DNA of 64,000 nt from DASRBO01 sp035653595 (lineage in GTDB: Bacteria > Actinomycetota > Acidimicrobiia > Acidimicrobiales > JAJPHE01): NCBI GenBank assembly GCA_035653595.1, contig DASRBO010000107.1:38551-102550 (forward strand), given 5' to 3'. Under the pieces are notes generated by a model. It was not told the DNA's origin. It saw nothing but the letters and a program-made list of their open reading frames with translations, and made no database searches. Position 1 is the first letter of the stretch. Every line of letters begins with the position of its first letter. This document shows positions 31,019 through 39,878 of the stretch, in pieces. The position numbers and the translations under genes were made by a program.

Positions 31019-34000
31019 ATGAGGGCCGGAGGCGATCTTCAGGACAGGCTTGGCCGACGGCCGTCGGGTCGGCGGCTGGCGGGCGTGGGGCTGGCCGGCG
31101 CCTTGGGGGTGCTGGGCCTTTCCGGGCCCCTGGGGCCGGCATTGTCGCGAGCGGCTGCCGTTACCGCCGATCCGGTCATGGCGATAACCGGCGACGTGGC
31201 CTGCGGCACCGACGACCCCAACTTCAACGGGGGGGCCGGCACGACCTCCTACTGCCAGATGGCGGCCACCGCTAACGAGGTGAAGGCCATGGCTCCTCAG
31301 TACTTGGCCATCGCCGGCGACACCCAGTACGACTATGACGCCACCCAGGGCGTGGTCCCGCCGCTGTCGTACTTCCAGACCAGCTACGGCCAGTCATGGG
31401 GCAACTTGGCCAGCACCCATGGCGGCCCAGTGCCCAACGCCAACATCCATCCCGTACCGGGCAACCAGGAGTATGGAGACGTCAACGACAACAACGTCGG
31501 CACCGGCTACCCGTCCACCTACTTCCAGAACTTCGGTCCCTCAGGCCTGAACGAGCTGCCGTCCTCGGTGACCGGCCCGACCTCGGACTGGTACAGCTAC
31601 AACGTCGCCGTCAACGCCGGGACCTGGCACGTGATCGCCCTCGACAGCGAGTGCGCGGCCGTCGGCGGCTGCGGTTACGGCTCGCCCGAGGAGAGCTGGC
31701 TCCGCTCCGACCTGACGGCCAACGCCGGCAAGTGCATCCTGGCCTACTGGCACGAGCCCCGCTGGTCCGACGGGCCGCTGGGCGACCAGCCCGACTACGC
31801 CGCCCTCTGGCAGGACGCCGTCGCCGCCCGGGTGACCGCCGTGGTCAACGGCCACGACCACAACTACGAGCACTTCGGTCCCATGGGTCCCAACGGGATG
31901 GCGGCCGCCGGAGGCACGTCGGAGTTCGTGGTCGGCAGCGGGGGCGTCAACCTCACCGGCACAGTGGTGACCGCGTCCAACGCCCTGGCCGCCCAGGACG
32001 CCTCGGACTTCGGGGTGCTCAAGCTGACCCTGCACTCGACCAGCCTCGATTACGGGTTCCAGACGGTCGCAGGCAAGACCCCCGACACCGGGACCGTCGG
32101 CTGCGCCAACACCGCCGGGGCGGTGCCCTCGGTCGCGTCGGTCGCCCCGGTGTCGGGATCGGGCAGCGGGGGCACGCCGGTCACGATCACCGGCTCCGGC
32201 TTCGCCGCCGGGGACACCGTCACTTTCGGGACCAGGCCGGCGACGTCGGTGACTGTCGGGTCAGCCACCTCCACGACGGCGACGGCCCCGGCGGGCTCGG
32301 GCACCGTGGACGTGGTTGTCCACAGCCCGGCCGGCTACAGCGCCATGGGCAGCGGTGACGAGTTCACCTACACCTCGTCCCTCAAGGGCTACAGCGCAAC
32401 CCTGGCGGCCAGCACGACCTCCCCGGCCCCGGGGTCATCGGCCATCCTGACCGCCACCGCCAACCAGGACGTCGGCCCGACTCCGTACGGGATCTCGATC
32501 GTCGACGCCAGCAACGGCGTGGTGCTGGCCCACACCGGCTCGGGCACGACGCTGTCCACCACGGTCTCCCAGCCGGCCGGCGCCGCCCAGCAGCGCTACG
32601 TCGCCCAGATCGACAGCCAAGGGTATCCACCGGTCGAGGCGGTGTCGGCGCCCAAGGTGGTCACCTGGGCCTGTCCGTCCGGCGGCTGCGGTCCGGTGCC
32701 GGCGGTGAACGGCGTGAGCCCGATATCCGGCCCCTACGCCGGTGGGACCAACGTGACCATCACCGGGGCCAACTTCGCCGGCGGTGACACCGTCAGCTTC
32801 GGCGCCACGGCGGGGACCGCTGTGACCGTCGTGTCGGCCACCTCAGCGACGGCGACGGCCCCGGCGGGCTCCGGCACCGTCGACGTCACCGTCAAGGGGC
32901 CCGGGGGGATCAGCGCCACCGGCGTGGCCGACGAGTACACCTACACCGAGTCTCTCCAGGGCTATGCCGTGGCGCTGTCGGCCAGCACCACCTCCCCGGC
33001 GACAGGGGCGACCGTCAAGCTCACCGCCACCGCCAACCAGGACGTCGGCCCCAGCCCCTACGGCATGTCGATCTACGACGCCAGCACCGGGGCCCAGCTG
33101 GTGCACGTCACCTCGGGCACCTCGGTGTCGGTGACGGCCTCCCAGCCGCCGGGCGCCACCCAGCAGCGCTACGTGGCCCAGATCGACAACGCCCCCGGCA
33201 CGCCGGTGGTGGCCGTGTCCACCCCGGTCGTGGTGACCTGGGGTTGCTCGGGCTCGTGCGGGGGGGCGGTGCCCACGGTCAGCGCCGTCAGCCCCATCTC
33301 GGGTTCCTACACCGGCGGCACGCCGGTGACGGTCACCGGCACCAGCTTCGCCGCCGGTGACGCCGTCGACTTCGGGGCCGTCGCCTCCTCCTCGGTGACG
33401 CTCGCCTCCTCCGCGTCGCTGACCGCCACCGCCCCGGCCGGCACCGGCACGGTGGACGTCGTCGTGGTCGGGCCCGGAGGCCCGAGCGCCACCTCGGTGG
33501 CGGACGAGTTCACCTACACCGAGTCACTCAACGGCTATGCCGTTTCCCTGGCCTCCAGCACCACCGCCCCCGCCACCGGAACCTCGGTGACCCTGACCGC
33601 CACCGCCAACCAGGACGTCGGTTCTACCCCCTACGGCCTTTCGATCGTGGATGCCAGCACCGGAGCGGTCGTGGTCCACGTGGGCACCGGCTCGACGGTG
33701 TCGGCCAAGGTCGCCCAGCCGGCCGGCGCCAGCCAGCAGCGCTACGTGGCCCAGATAGACAGCCAGGGTGGCCCGCCGATCGAGGCGGTCTCCTCCCCGG
33801 TCGTGGTGACCTGGGGCGGCTCCGGGCCGGGCACCGGCTCGACGGTCCCCACCGTAACCTCGGTCAGCCCGATCTCCGGCCCCTACACCGGTGGCACCAA
33901 GGTCACCGTCGCCGGAGCGAGCTTCGCCTCCGGTGACGCGGTGAGCTTCGGCGCCAACCCGGCGATGGCGGTGACCGTGGTGTCGGCGACCAGCATCACG

Positions 34001-34969
34001 GCCACCGCCCCAGCCGGCTCCGGAACGGTGGACGTAAGCGTCTCCGGCTCCGGCGGGGCCAGTTCCGCCATCGTCGCCGACGAGTACACCTACACCGAGG
34101 CCCTGCAGGGCTATTCGGTCTCGCTGGCCGCAAGCACCACCACCCCGCTGACGGGGGCGGCTGTCACCCTCACCGCCGCCGCCAATCAGGACGTGGGCCC
34201 GACCCCCTACGGCATGTCGATCTACGACGCCAGCACCGGGGCCCAGCTGGTCCATGTCACCTCGGGCACCTCGGTGTCGGTGACGGCCTCCCAGCCTCCG
34301 GGCGCCACCCAGCAGCGCTACGTGGCCCAGATCGACAACGCCGGCGGCTCCCCCGTGGTCGCCGCCTCCTCCCCGGTCGTCGTCACCTGGAGCTGCGCCA
34401 GCGGATGCGCCGGCGGCTCGCCCTCGGTGTCAGCGGTCAGCCCGCAGTCGGGGCCCAACACCGGCGACACGGCCGTGACCGTCACCGGGGCCAACTTCGC
34501 CTCCGGCGACACGGTCAAGTTCGGGACCGCCGCCGGCACCTCCGTGACCGTGGTCTCGCCGACGTCGATCACCGTCACCGCCCCGGCCGGCTCCGGGGGG
34601 ACCGTCGACGTCAGCGTGTCCAGCCCGTCCGGGCCCAGCCCGGCGGTCGTCGGCGACGAGTACACCTACACCGAGTCGCTCAACGGCTTCTCCGTCACCC
34701 TGGCCGCCAGCACCACCTCGCCGGCACCGGGGGCCACGGTCACCCTGACCGCCACCGCCAACCAGGACGTCGGCCCGACGGCCTACGGGATGTCCATCGT
34801 CGACGCCAGCACCGGGGCGCTGGTGGTCCACACCGGCTCAGGCTCCACCGTCAGCGCCACCGTCATCCAGCCGAGCGGGGTCACCCAGCAGCGCTATGTG
34901 GCCCAGATCGACACCCAGGGCGGACCGCCGTTGACGGCGGTGTCCTCCCCGGTGGTGGTCACCTGGTGA
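31019..34969 (+). CDS. Secreted calcineurin-type metallophosphatase with five IPT/Ig repeat units
   Basis: A 1316-residue exported protein. The N-terminus (RRPSGRRLAGVGLAGALG) looks like a Tat or Sec signal. The enzyme domain covers residues 50-360 with the metallophosphatase motifs GDVAC (58), GDTQYD (100), GNQE (148), WHEP (His245) and GHDH (278-281), resembling purple-acid-phosphatase-like enzymes. GNQE has Gln where GNHE is usual. Five units start at residues 369, 560, 751, 943 and 1134, each an IPT/TIG domain plus a second beta-sandwich ending in VVVTW. ATG 31019 has GGAGG. The repeats probably project the enzyme from the surface or bind polymer; the substrate is unknown. Confidence 0.88.
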   Translation: MRAGGDLQDRLGRRPSGRRLAGVGLAGALGVLGLSGPLGPALSRAAAVTADPVMAITGDVACGTDDPNFNGGAGTTSYCQMAATANEVKAMAPQYLAIAGDTQYDYDATQGVVPPLSYFQTSYGQSWGNLASTHGGPVPNANIHPVPGNQEYGDVNDNNVGTGYPSTYFQNFGPSGLNELPSSVTGPTSDWYSYNVAVNAGTWHVIALDSECAAVGGCGYGSPEESWLRSDLTANAGKCILAYWHEPRWSDGPLGDQPDYAALWQDAVAARVTAVVNGHDHNYEHFGPMGPNGMAAAGGTSEFVVGSGGVNLTGTVVTASNALAAQDASDFGVLKLTLHSTSLDYGFQTVAGKTPDTGTVGCANTAGAVPSVASVAPVSGSGSGGTPVTITGSGFAAGDTVTFGTRPATSVTVGSATSTTATAPAGSGTVDVVVHSPAGYSAMGSGDEFTYTSSLKGYSATLAASTTSPAPGSSAILTATANQDVGPTPYGISIVDASNGVVLAHTGSGTTLSTTVSQPAGAAQQRYVAQIDSQGYPPVEAVSAPKVVTWACPSGGCGPVPAVNGVSPISGPYAGGTNVTITGANFAGGDTVSFGATAGTAVTVVSATSATATAPAGSGTVDVTVKGPGGISATGVADEYTYTESLQGYAVALSASTTSPATGATVKLTATANQDVGPSPYGMSIYDASTGAQLVHVTSGTSVSVTASQPPGATQQRYVAQIDNAPGTPVVAVSTPVVVTWGCSGSCGGAVPTVSAVSPISGSYTGGTPVTVTGTSFAAGDAVDFGAVASSSVTLASSASLTATAPAGTGTVDVVVVGPGGPSATSVADEFTYTESLNGYAVSLASSTTAPATGTSVTLTATANQDVGSTPYGLSIVDASTGAVVVHVGTGSTVSAKVAQPAGASQQRYVAQIDSQGGPPIEAVSSPVVVTWGGSGPGTGSTVPTVTSVSPISGPYTGGTKVTVAGASFASGDAVSFGANPAMAVTVVSATSITATAPAGSGTVDVSVSGSGGASSAIVADEYTYTEALQGYSVSLAASTTTPLTGAAVTLTAAANQDVGPTPYGMSIYDASTGAQLVHVTSGTSVSVTASQPPGATQQRYVAQIDNAGGSPVVAASSPVVVTWSCASGCAGGSPSVSAVSPQSGPNTGDTAVTVTGANFASGDTVKFGTAAGTSVTVVSPTSITVTAPAGSGGTVDVSVSSPSGPSPAVVGDEYTYTESLNGFSVTLAASTTSPAPGATVTLTATANQDVGPTAYGMSIVDASTGALVVHTGSGSTVSATVIQPSGVTQQRYVAQIDTQGGPPLTAVSSPVVVTW
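32123..34966 (+). repeat. Five tandem coding repeats of 573-576 bases
   Basis: Unit starts are at 32123, 32696, 33269, 33845 and 34418, giving spacings of 573, 573, 576 and 573 bases (191-192 residues). Unit 5 is slightly shorter. Units 2 and 4 are nearly identical over 33056-33193 and 34205-34342 (3 differences in 138 bases), whereas neighbouring units differ more, which suggests recent exchange between units that do not touch. Confidence 0.9.
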
Positions 34970-35057
34970 GCGCAGCGACGGCGCCGACCGACCTCACCGA
35001 AGCTGGTCAGGCGCCCGGCACCTGCCGGCGCCGTCCCGCAACCTGATCCCCGGCGCG

Positions 35058-35089
35058 CTTCGGGGCGGACATCGCCGTCCGCCCCGAAG
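35058..35089 (+). terminator. Perfect 13-bp hairpin after the metallophosphatase gene
   Basis: CTTCGGGGCGGAC at 35058-35070 pairs perfectly with GTCCGCCCCGAAG at 35077-35089 around a 6-base loop. It lies 88 bases after the stop and before the convergent DUF5658 gene, so it may end transcription from both sides. Confidence 0.75.
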
Positions 35090-35140
35090 TCGCAGCCGTA
35101 CGGATCTACTCGCCCGGCTCTGCCGGACCGGGCGGCCGGC

Positions 35141-35596
35141 TCAGTGCATGGTCGCCAGCAGGCGGAGGATCAGCACGTTGGACAGCACGGCCGCTGCGTA
35201 CATGCCCACGGCGATCCACGCGCCCACCATCACTCCCATCCGGGGGGCGCGATGGAGCACGGAGACCCCCAGCGCCCCCACCGCGATGAGCTTGGCCCAC
35301 AGCAGCGAGCCGTGGCCGAGCAGGACGCCGGCAAGCGGGTTGGCCTCCATGGCCACGTGGTGGAGCAGGAGCAGGTGGGTGGAGACCACGTCGGCCCCGT
35401 TGAGCACGGCCAGGGTGGCGATGGCCGCCAGGGTCAGGCTGCGGACGTGCCGGCGGGGGACCGGTGACCACCCCACCGCCCGGTCGTCGGCCACGGCCAC
35501 CTGGTGACCCGCGGTGGTGGCGAGAATAGGACTCCTCAGCATCGTCTGACCCACGCTTTCTCCCGCTCCCTGTTGACCCGCTCGACCCTGACCCAT
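35141..35596 (-). CDS. DUF5658-family small membrane protein
   Basis: A 151-residue protein whose core has four hydrophobic segments. ATLAVLNGADVVSTHLLLLH then MEANPLAGVLLGHGSLLWAK is the N-x-x-D...E-x-NP...K pattern I associate with DUF5658. Function is unknown. ATG 35596 has GGGGGAAG about 11 bases upstream, within an inverted repeat (CCGAGGG/CCCTCGG) that could mask it; ATG 35542 in frame removes 18 residues of polar sequence and is equally possible. It converges on the metallophosphatase gene and diverges from the response regulator at 35750. Confidence 0.65.
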   Translation of the reverse strand: MGQGRAGQQGAGESVGQTMLRSPILATTAGHQVAVADDRAVGWSPVPRRHVRSLTLAAIATLAVLNGADVVSTHLLLLHHVAMEANPLAGVLLGHGSLLWAKLIAVGALGVSVLHRAPRMGVMVGAWIAVGMYAAAVLSNVLILRLLATMH

Positions 35597-35749
35597 CCGA
35601 GGGCTCTTCCCCCTCGGAAAGGAAAATATCGGCACGGGCGTAAAATTTCTTGACCTCCACCCCAAAGGGGCGTTGTCGGGCCACCGGGCGGCCCTCCTGG
35701 GGCGCCGGCATGAGGCAACGCCGCCCCTGGTCGTCGGTATCCTGTCGCC

Positions 35750-36469
35750 GTGCCGGGAGAAGCCCCAAACTCCTCGCCCGCCGAGGAGGCAGGCAAGCGC
35801 CTCCTGATCGTCGACGACGACGAGGAGGTCCGCCGGCTGGTCGTCCGGGTCCTGCGCTCGGAGGGCTACGTGGTGGAGGAGGCCTCCGACGTCCGTTCGA
35901 TGCGGGAGGCCATCGGACGGGCCCTGCCCGACCTGCTGGTCCTGGACATCATGCTGGGCTCGGAGGACGGGCTGGAGGTCCTGTCGACCTTGCGCCAGCG
36001 CTCGGACATCCCGGTGATCCTGCTCACCGGCAAGGCCAGCGAGGTGGACCGGGTCCTGGGCCTCAAGATGGGGGCGGACGACTACGTGGTCAAGCCCTTC
36101 TACCCGGCCGAGCTGTCGGCCCGCATCGCCACCGTGCTGCGGCGCAGCTCACCGCCCCAGGGGGCCCCGGTCCTCGAGTACGACGAGCTGGCCATCGACG
36201 TAGTGACCCGCGAGGTCAAGGTGCGAGGGGAGCCGGTCGACCTCACCGCCAAGGAGTTCGACCTGCTGGCCTTCCTGGCCCGGAGTCCCCGCCAGGTGTT
36301 CACCCGCGAGCAGATCCTCGCACAGGTGTGGGAGTCCTCCTCGGCGTGGCAGGACGCTGCCACCGTCACCGAGCACGTACGGCGCATCAGGCGCAAGATC
36401 GAGGAGAACCCGGACGCCCCCCGGTGGGTGACCACCGCCCGGGGCGTCGGCTACCGCTTCGAGCCCTGA
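35750..36469 (+). CDS. OmpR/PhoB-family response regulator
   Basis: A 239-residue protein. The receiver domain (17-135) has VDDDEE, phospho-acceptor Asp66 in LLVLDIMLG, Thr93 and Lys115 in VVKPF. The winged-helix DNA-binding domain (145-237) has VDLTAKEFDLLAFLARSP and VTEHVRRIRRKIEENPDAP, ending in the RGVGYRFEP signature. GTG 35750 is six bases after TATCCT, a likely -10, so the message is probably leaderless. Its end overlaps the end of the convergent hybrid kinase gene by 19 bases. That kinase is an obvious candidate partner, although the two are not co-transcribed. Confidence 0.93.
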   Translation: MPGEAPNSSPAEEAGKRLLIVDDDEEVRRLVVRVLRSEGYVVEEASDVRSMREAIGRALPDLLVLDIMLGSEDGLEVLSTLRQRSDIPVILLTGKASEVDRVLGLKMGADDYVVKPFYPAELSARIATVLRRSSPPQGAPVLEYDELAIDVVTREVKVRGEPVDLTAKEFDLLAFLARSPRQVFTREQILAQVWESSSAWQDAATVTEHVRRIRRKIEENPDAPRWVTTARGVGYRFEP

Positions 36470-39400
36470 TCGGCCGCCTGGTGGCGGTCGATGGCCTCGG
36501 CCACCCGGCGGCTGAGCTCGTCGGGGGAGAACGGCTTGGCCAGCAGGTCGGCGCCCGGGGGCAGCCGGCCCCCTTCGAGCTTGTCGCTGCCGGCGTAGCC
36601 GGATACGAACAGGACGGGCAGGTCGGGGCGCAGCTCGGTCAGGCGGGCGGCCAGCTGGACCCCGCTCACCTGGGGCATGACCACGTCGGTGACCAGGAGG
36701 TCGAGGTCGTCGATCAGCTCCTTGGCCAGCTCGACGGCCTCGGATGCCCCGGCGGCCGAGTGAACGGTGTAGCCGCAGGTCGCCAGCTGGCCGGCGGTGA
36801 GGGAGCGCAGCTCGTCCTCGTCCTCGACCAGCAGGATGACGCCCTCGCCCGGGCGGGGCTCGGCGCTCTCGCCCTCGCTCACCGCGGCCGGGTGGGGGAC
36901 CGCCGGTAGGCGCACGGTGAAACGGGTGCCCTCCTCGGGGGCGCTGTCGACCACCACGTGCCCGGAGGCGGTGGTGACGATCCCGTGCACCGCCGCCAGC
37001 CCCAGGCCGGTGCCCTTGCTTCGGTCCTTGGTGGTGAAGAACGGCTCGAAGCAGTGCTCGGCGGTCGCCGGATCCATGCCGTGCCCGGTGTCGGCGACTG
37101 AAATCTCCACGTAGCGGCCAGGCTCGGCCCCGGCCGGCAGCTCCTCCTCGCCCCGCTCGGCCGCCGCCAGGGCCACCGTCAGGTGCCCGCCGTCGGGCAT
37201 GGCGTCCACCGCGTTCATGACCAGGTTGAGCACCACCCGCTCGAGCTGGTCGGGGTCGATCATCACCGCGCCGCAGTCGCTGGACAGGTCGAAGTCGGTG
37301 GTGACGTCCTCGCCGGTGACGCTGTTGAGCACACCCTGCATCCCCTTGACCACGTGGACCGGGTCGACCACCACCGGCACGCCGGTCTCCCGCCGGCCGA
37401 CGGCCAGCAGCTGGCCGGTGAGGGCGGCGGCCCGCTGACCGGCCCGCTGGATGGCCTCCAGGTCCTCCCGCATGGGGTGGTGCTCGTCGGCCAGCCGCAT
37501 CATGAGGGCGTTGCGGCCCAGGATGACGGTCAGGAGGTTGTTGAAGTCGTGCGCCACCCCCCCGGCCAGCCGGCCCATGGCGTCGAGGCGCTCGGCCTGC
37601 AGGACCTGCTCCTCCATGCGCACCCGGTCGGTGACGTCTGCCACCAGGGCGAGGATGCCGGTCACCGCTCCGTCCACCGACCGCATGGGGGCGGCCGACA
37701 CCGTCAGGTGGACCGGCGCCCCGTTCTGGCGCACGGCGGCCAGCTCGAGGCCGGTGCTGGCATGCCCGTCGCCCGCCCGGGCGAAGGCCTCCTTGAGCGC
37801 ATCGGGCAGCTGGACCAGACCGCTGACCGGCGAGCCCCTGAGCACATCCAGGTCCAGCCCGCCGAGCATGGTGCGGGCGGCCGGGTTGTGCCAGCGGGCC
37901 CGGCCCTCCAGGTCGAACTCGATGATGGCCAGAGGGGCGGACTCGACCAGGGTCTGCAGGCGCTGACCGTTGGTCTCCACGGCGTGGTAGAGGCGGGAGT
38001 TGCCGATGGCGGCGGCGGCCACCTGGGCCAGGGACACGGCCACCGACTCGTCCTCCGGACCGAATGCCTCCTCGGTCTGGATCATGACGATGCTGCCGAG
38101 GCGGCGCCCGTCGAGGTAGGTCATGGGGACGGCCAGCCAGTACCACGACCCGCCGCCGGGGTCCTCGCTTCCCCCGCCCCGCATGGAGCGGTTGGAGTGC
38201 TCGGTCATGGCGCAGAGCATCTCGAGGCGCTCGAGCTCGGCGCCGGCCAGTGGGGCCAGGCCGTCGGAGTCCTCGATCCGCTCCCAGTCCCCGTCGGAGT
38301 GGACGGTCACCACCGCCCGGTCCACGCCGAGGACCCGGCGGGACTGGCCGGCGACCACCCCGAGGATCTCCTGCTCGGACCACAGCCCGTTGAGGGCCAT
38401 GGAGGCCTCCATGAGCCGGCGCAGGCGGGAGGCCCGCTCGGTCGCCGCCCTGGCGGCGAGCTGGGTCTCGCGGTACAGGAGGACCCGCTCGACGGTGGCG
38501 GCCACCCGATGGGCCAGGGCCTGGGCGGTCTCGAGGTCGCTGGGCCGGTAGCCACGGCGCTGGTGGCGGGTGGCGAAGCGCAGGGTGCCGAAGGACAGGC
38601 CCCGAACCCGGACCGGCACGATCATGAGGGACTGGAACCCGGCCGCCTCCAGGAGCTCCCGCCCCGTCTCGGGGTTGCCGGCGCCGCCCAGGTAGAGCAG
38701 TACGGGCTTGCCCTCGGTGAGGGTGGGCCGCATGAGGTCGTCCCAGGAGCGGTAGCGGCGCCGGTAGCCGCCGGTCGACGTCGCCCCCTCCCTGACCTGT
38801 ATGACCACCCCGCCGCTGTCGTCGGTGAAGTCGGCGGCGAACCAGTCGGCGAAGGCGGGCACCACCAGCCGGCCCAGCTCCTCGGTCACCGACTTGTAGT
38901 CGTCGAGGGCCCCGCCGAGCAGCTGACCGGCCTGGGCCAGAAGGCCGAGGTGCTCGCGGGCCGCCTCGGCCCCCAGCCTGGCCCGGCGCTCGGCGGCGTC
39001 CAGTCGGGCCCGCTCGATGGACGCCGCCGCCCGGTCGGCTACCAGCTCAAGCAGGGTGACGTCGGCCGGCTCGAAGCGTCGGCCCGGCCCCAAGCCCACC
39101 TGGACGACCCCGGTCGTCCGGCCCGCCACCCGCAGCGGCACCGCGGCCAGGATGGCGGCCCGGTCCCGGACCAGGGGTGAGAAGACCCGGGCGAGGTCGG
39201 CGCTGATCACCGCCTGCCCGGTGGCAGCCACCCGGCCGGCGACGGTCGAGTCACCGGGGGCCAGCTCGGTCCCCTCCAGCTCGGCCGGCAGCCCCCGGCA
39301 CGCCCGCACCACCAGCTTCCGGCCGTCCTCGCTGACCAGGAAGATCACCGCCACCTCGGCCCGCAGCGCCCCCATCAGCCGGCTGAGCAGGGCGTCGAGC

Positions 39401-39717
39401 AGCTCCTCCAGGGGAAGCAGGGCCAGGGACGCCTCGGTGACCAGCTCGATGGAGCGCAGGTTGTCGGCCAGGGCCCGCTCGGCCGCCTTGGCCTGGTCCG
39501 CCCCGGCCAGCATGGTCAGGATGATGGCCAGGACGCCGAGGCCGGCGAGGGCCACCACCCCCCAGCCCCCGGCCACCTCGAGCGCCGGCTTGTGGAGGCG
39601 CGGGTTGGTGACGACCCTGAACATGACCTCGGCCAGGGCCATCCAGGCCGCGCCGAGCAGCAGCAGGGTCACCCCTCGATAGCGGAGGGTCAGGGTCCGC
39701 CGTCTGGCGCCGGCCAT
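36451..39717 (-). CDS. Membrane hybrid histidine kinase with GAF and PAS domains and a receiver
   Basis: A 1088-residue protein. Two membrane helices lie within the first 70 residues. GAF-like domains follow at about 80-240, 265-425 and 435-590, then a PAS domain (LVESAPLAIIEFDLEGRARW). The kinase core has MGRLAGGVAHDFNNLLTVIL with the phospho-His, NLVMNAVDAMPDGG, VADTGHGMDP and KGTGLGLAAVHGIV. A C-terminal receiver has VEDEDELRSLTAG, LLVTDVVMPQVSGVQ with the acceptor Asp, and LAKPFSPDEL. ATG 39717 is chosen because it directly precedes the first membrane helix; the frame is open to 39846 across a hairpin. The partner may be the convergent OmpR-type regulator. Confidence 0.9.
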   Translation of the reverse strand: MAGARRRTLTLRYRGVTLLLLGAAWMALAEVMFRVVTNPRLHKPALEVAGGWGVVALAGLGVLAIILTMLAGADQAKAAERALADNLRSIELVTEASLALLPLEELLDALLSRLMGALRAEVAVIFLVSEDGRKLVVRACRGLPAELEGTELAPGDSTVAGRVAATGQAVISADLARVFSPLVRDRAAILAAVPLRVAGRTTGVVQVGLGPGRRFEPADVTLLELVADRAAASIERARLDAAERRARLGAEAAREHLGLLAQAGQLLGGALDDYKSVTEELGRLVVPAFADWFAADFTDDSGGVVIQVREGATSTGGYRRRYRSWDDLMRPTLTEGKPVLLYLGGAGNPETGRELLEAAGFQSLMIVPVRVRGLSFGTLRFATRHQRRGYRPSDLETAQALAHRVAATVERVLLYRETQLAARAATERASRLRRLMEASMALNGLWSEQEILGVVAGQSRRVLGVDRAVVTVHSDGDWERIEDSDGLAPLAGAELERLEMLCAMTEHSNRSMRGGGSEDPGGGSWYWLAVPMTYLDGRRLGSIVMIQTEEAFGPEDESVAVSLAQVAAAAIGNSRLYHAVETNGQRLQTLVESAPLAIIEFDLEGRARWHNPAARTMLGGLDLDVLRGSPVSGLVQLPDALKEAFARAGDGHASTGLELAAVRQNGAPVHLTVSAAPMRSVDGAVTGILALVADVTDRVRMEEQVLQAERLDAMGRLAGGVAHDFNNLLTVILGRNALMMRLADEHHPMREDLEAIQRAGQRAAALTGQLLAVGRRETGVPVVVDPVHVVKGMQGVLNSVTGEDVTTDFDLSSDCGAVMIDPDQLERVVLNLVMNAVDAMPDGGHLTVALAAAERGEEELPAGAEPGRYVEISVADTGHGMDPATAEHCFEPFFTTKDRSKGTGLGLAAVHGIVTTASGHVVVDSAPEEGTRFTVRLPAVPHPAAVSEGESAEPRPGEGVILLVEDEDELRSLTAGQLATCGYTVHSAAGASEAVELAKELIDDLDLLVTDVVMPQVSGVQLAARLTELRPDLPVLFVSGYAGSDKLEGGRLPPGADLLAKPFSPDELSRRVAEAIDRHQAADQGSKR

Positions 39718-39826
39718 ACCTGGTTCCAAGGGTATTAATTGGAAGGCCTCGGCAACAGGCCGCGATGCCCGGTCCGACACGGTCCGGGCGCTATACCCAG
39801 GAACCTCCCGGTTGGGGGTCCCCCCC

Positions 39827-39863
39827 GTCGATACGCCCCTGGTCATCCATAGGGCGTATCGAC
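39827..39863 (-). terminator. Perfect 12-bp inverted repeat between the adhesin and kinase genes
   Basis: GTCGATACGCCC at 39827-39838 is repeated inverted as GGGCGTATCGAC at 39852-39863, with a 13-base loop. It begins 15 bases past the stop of the LPFTG protein gene, so it is probably its terminator. The arms contain CGATAC/GTATCG, a near relative of the GTATCA element, so an operator role is also possible. Confidence 0.6.
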
Positions 39864-39878
39864 AGGTTGGGGGCTAGT

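Noticed and set aside
37183..39180. A 665-codon open frame on the plus strand
   Set aside because: It is antisense to the hybrid histidine kinase, whose domains are all intact.
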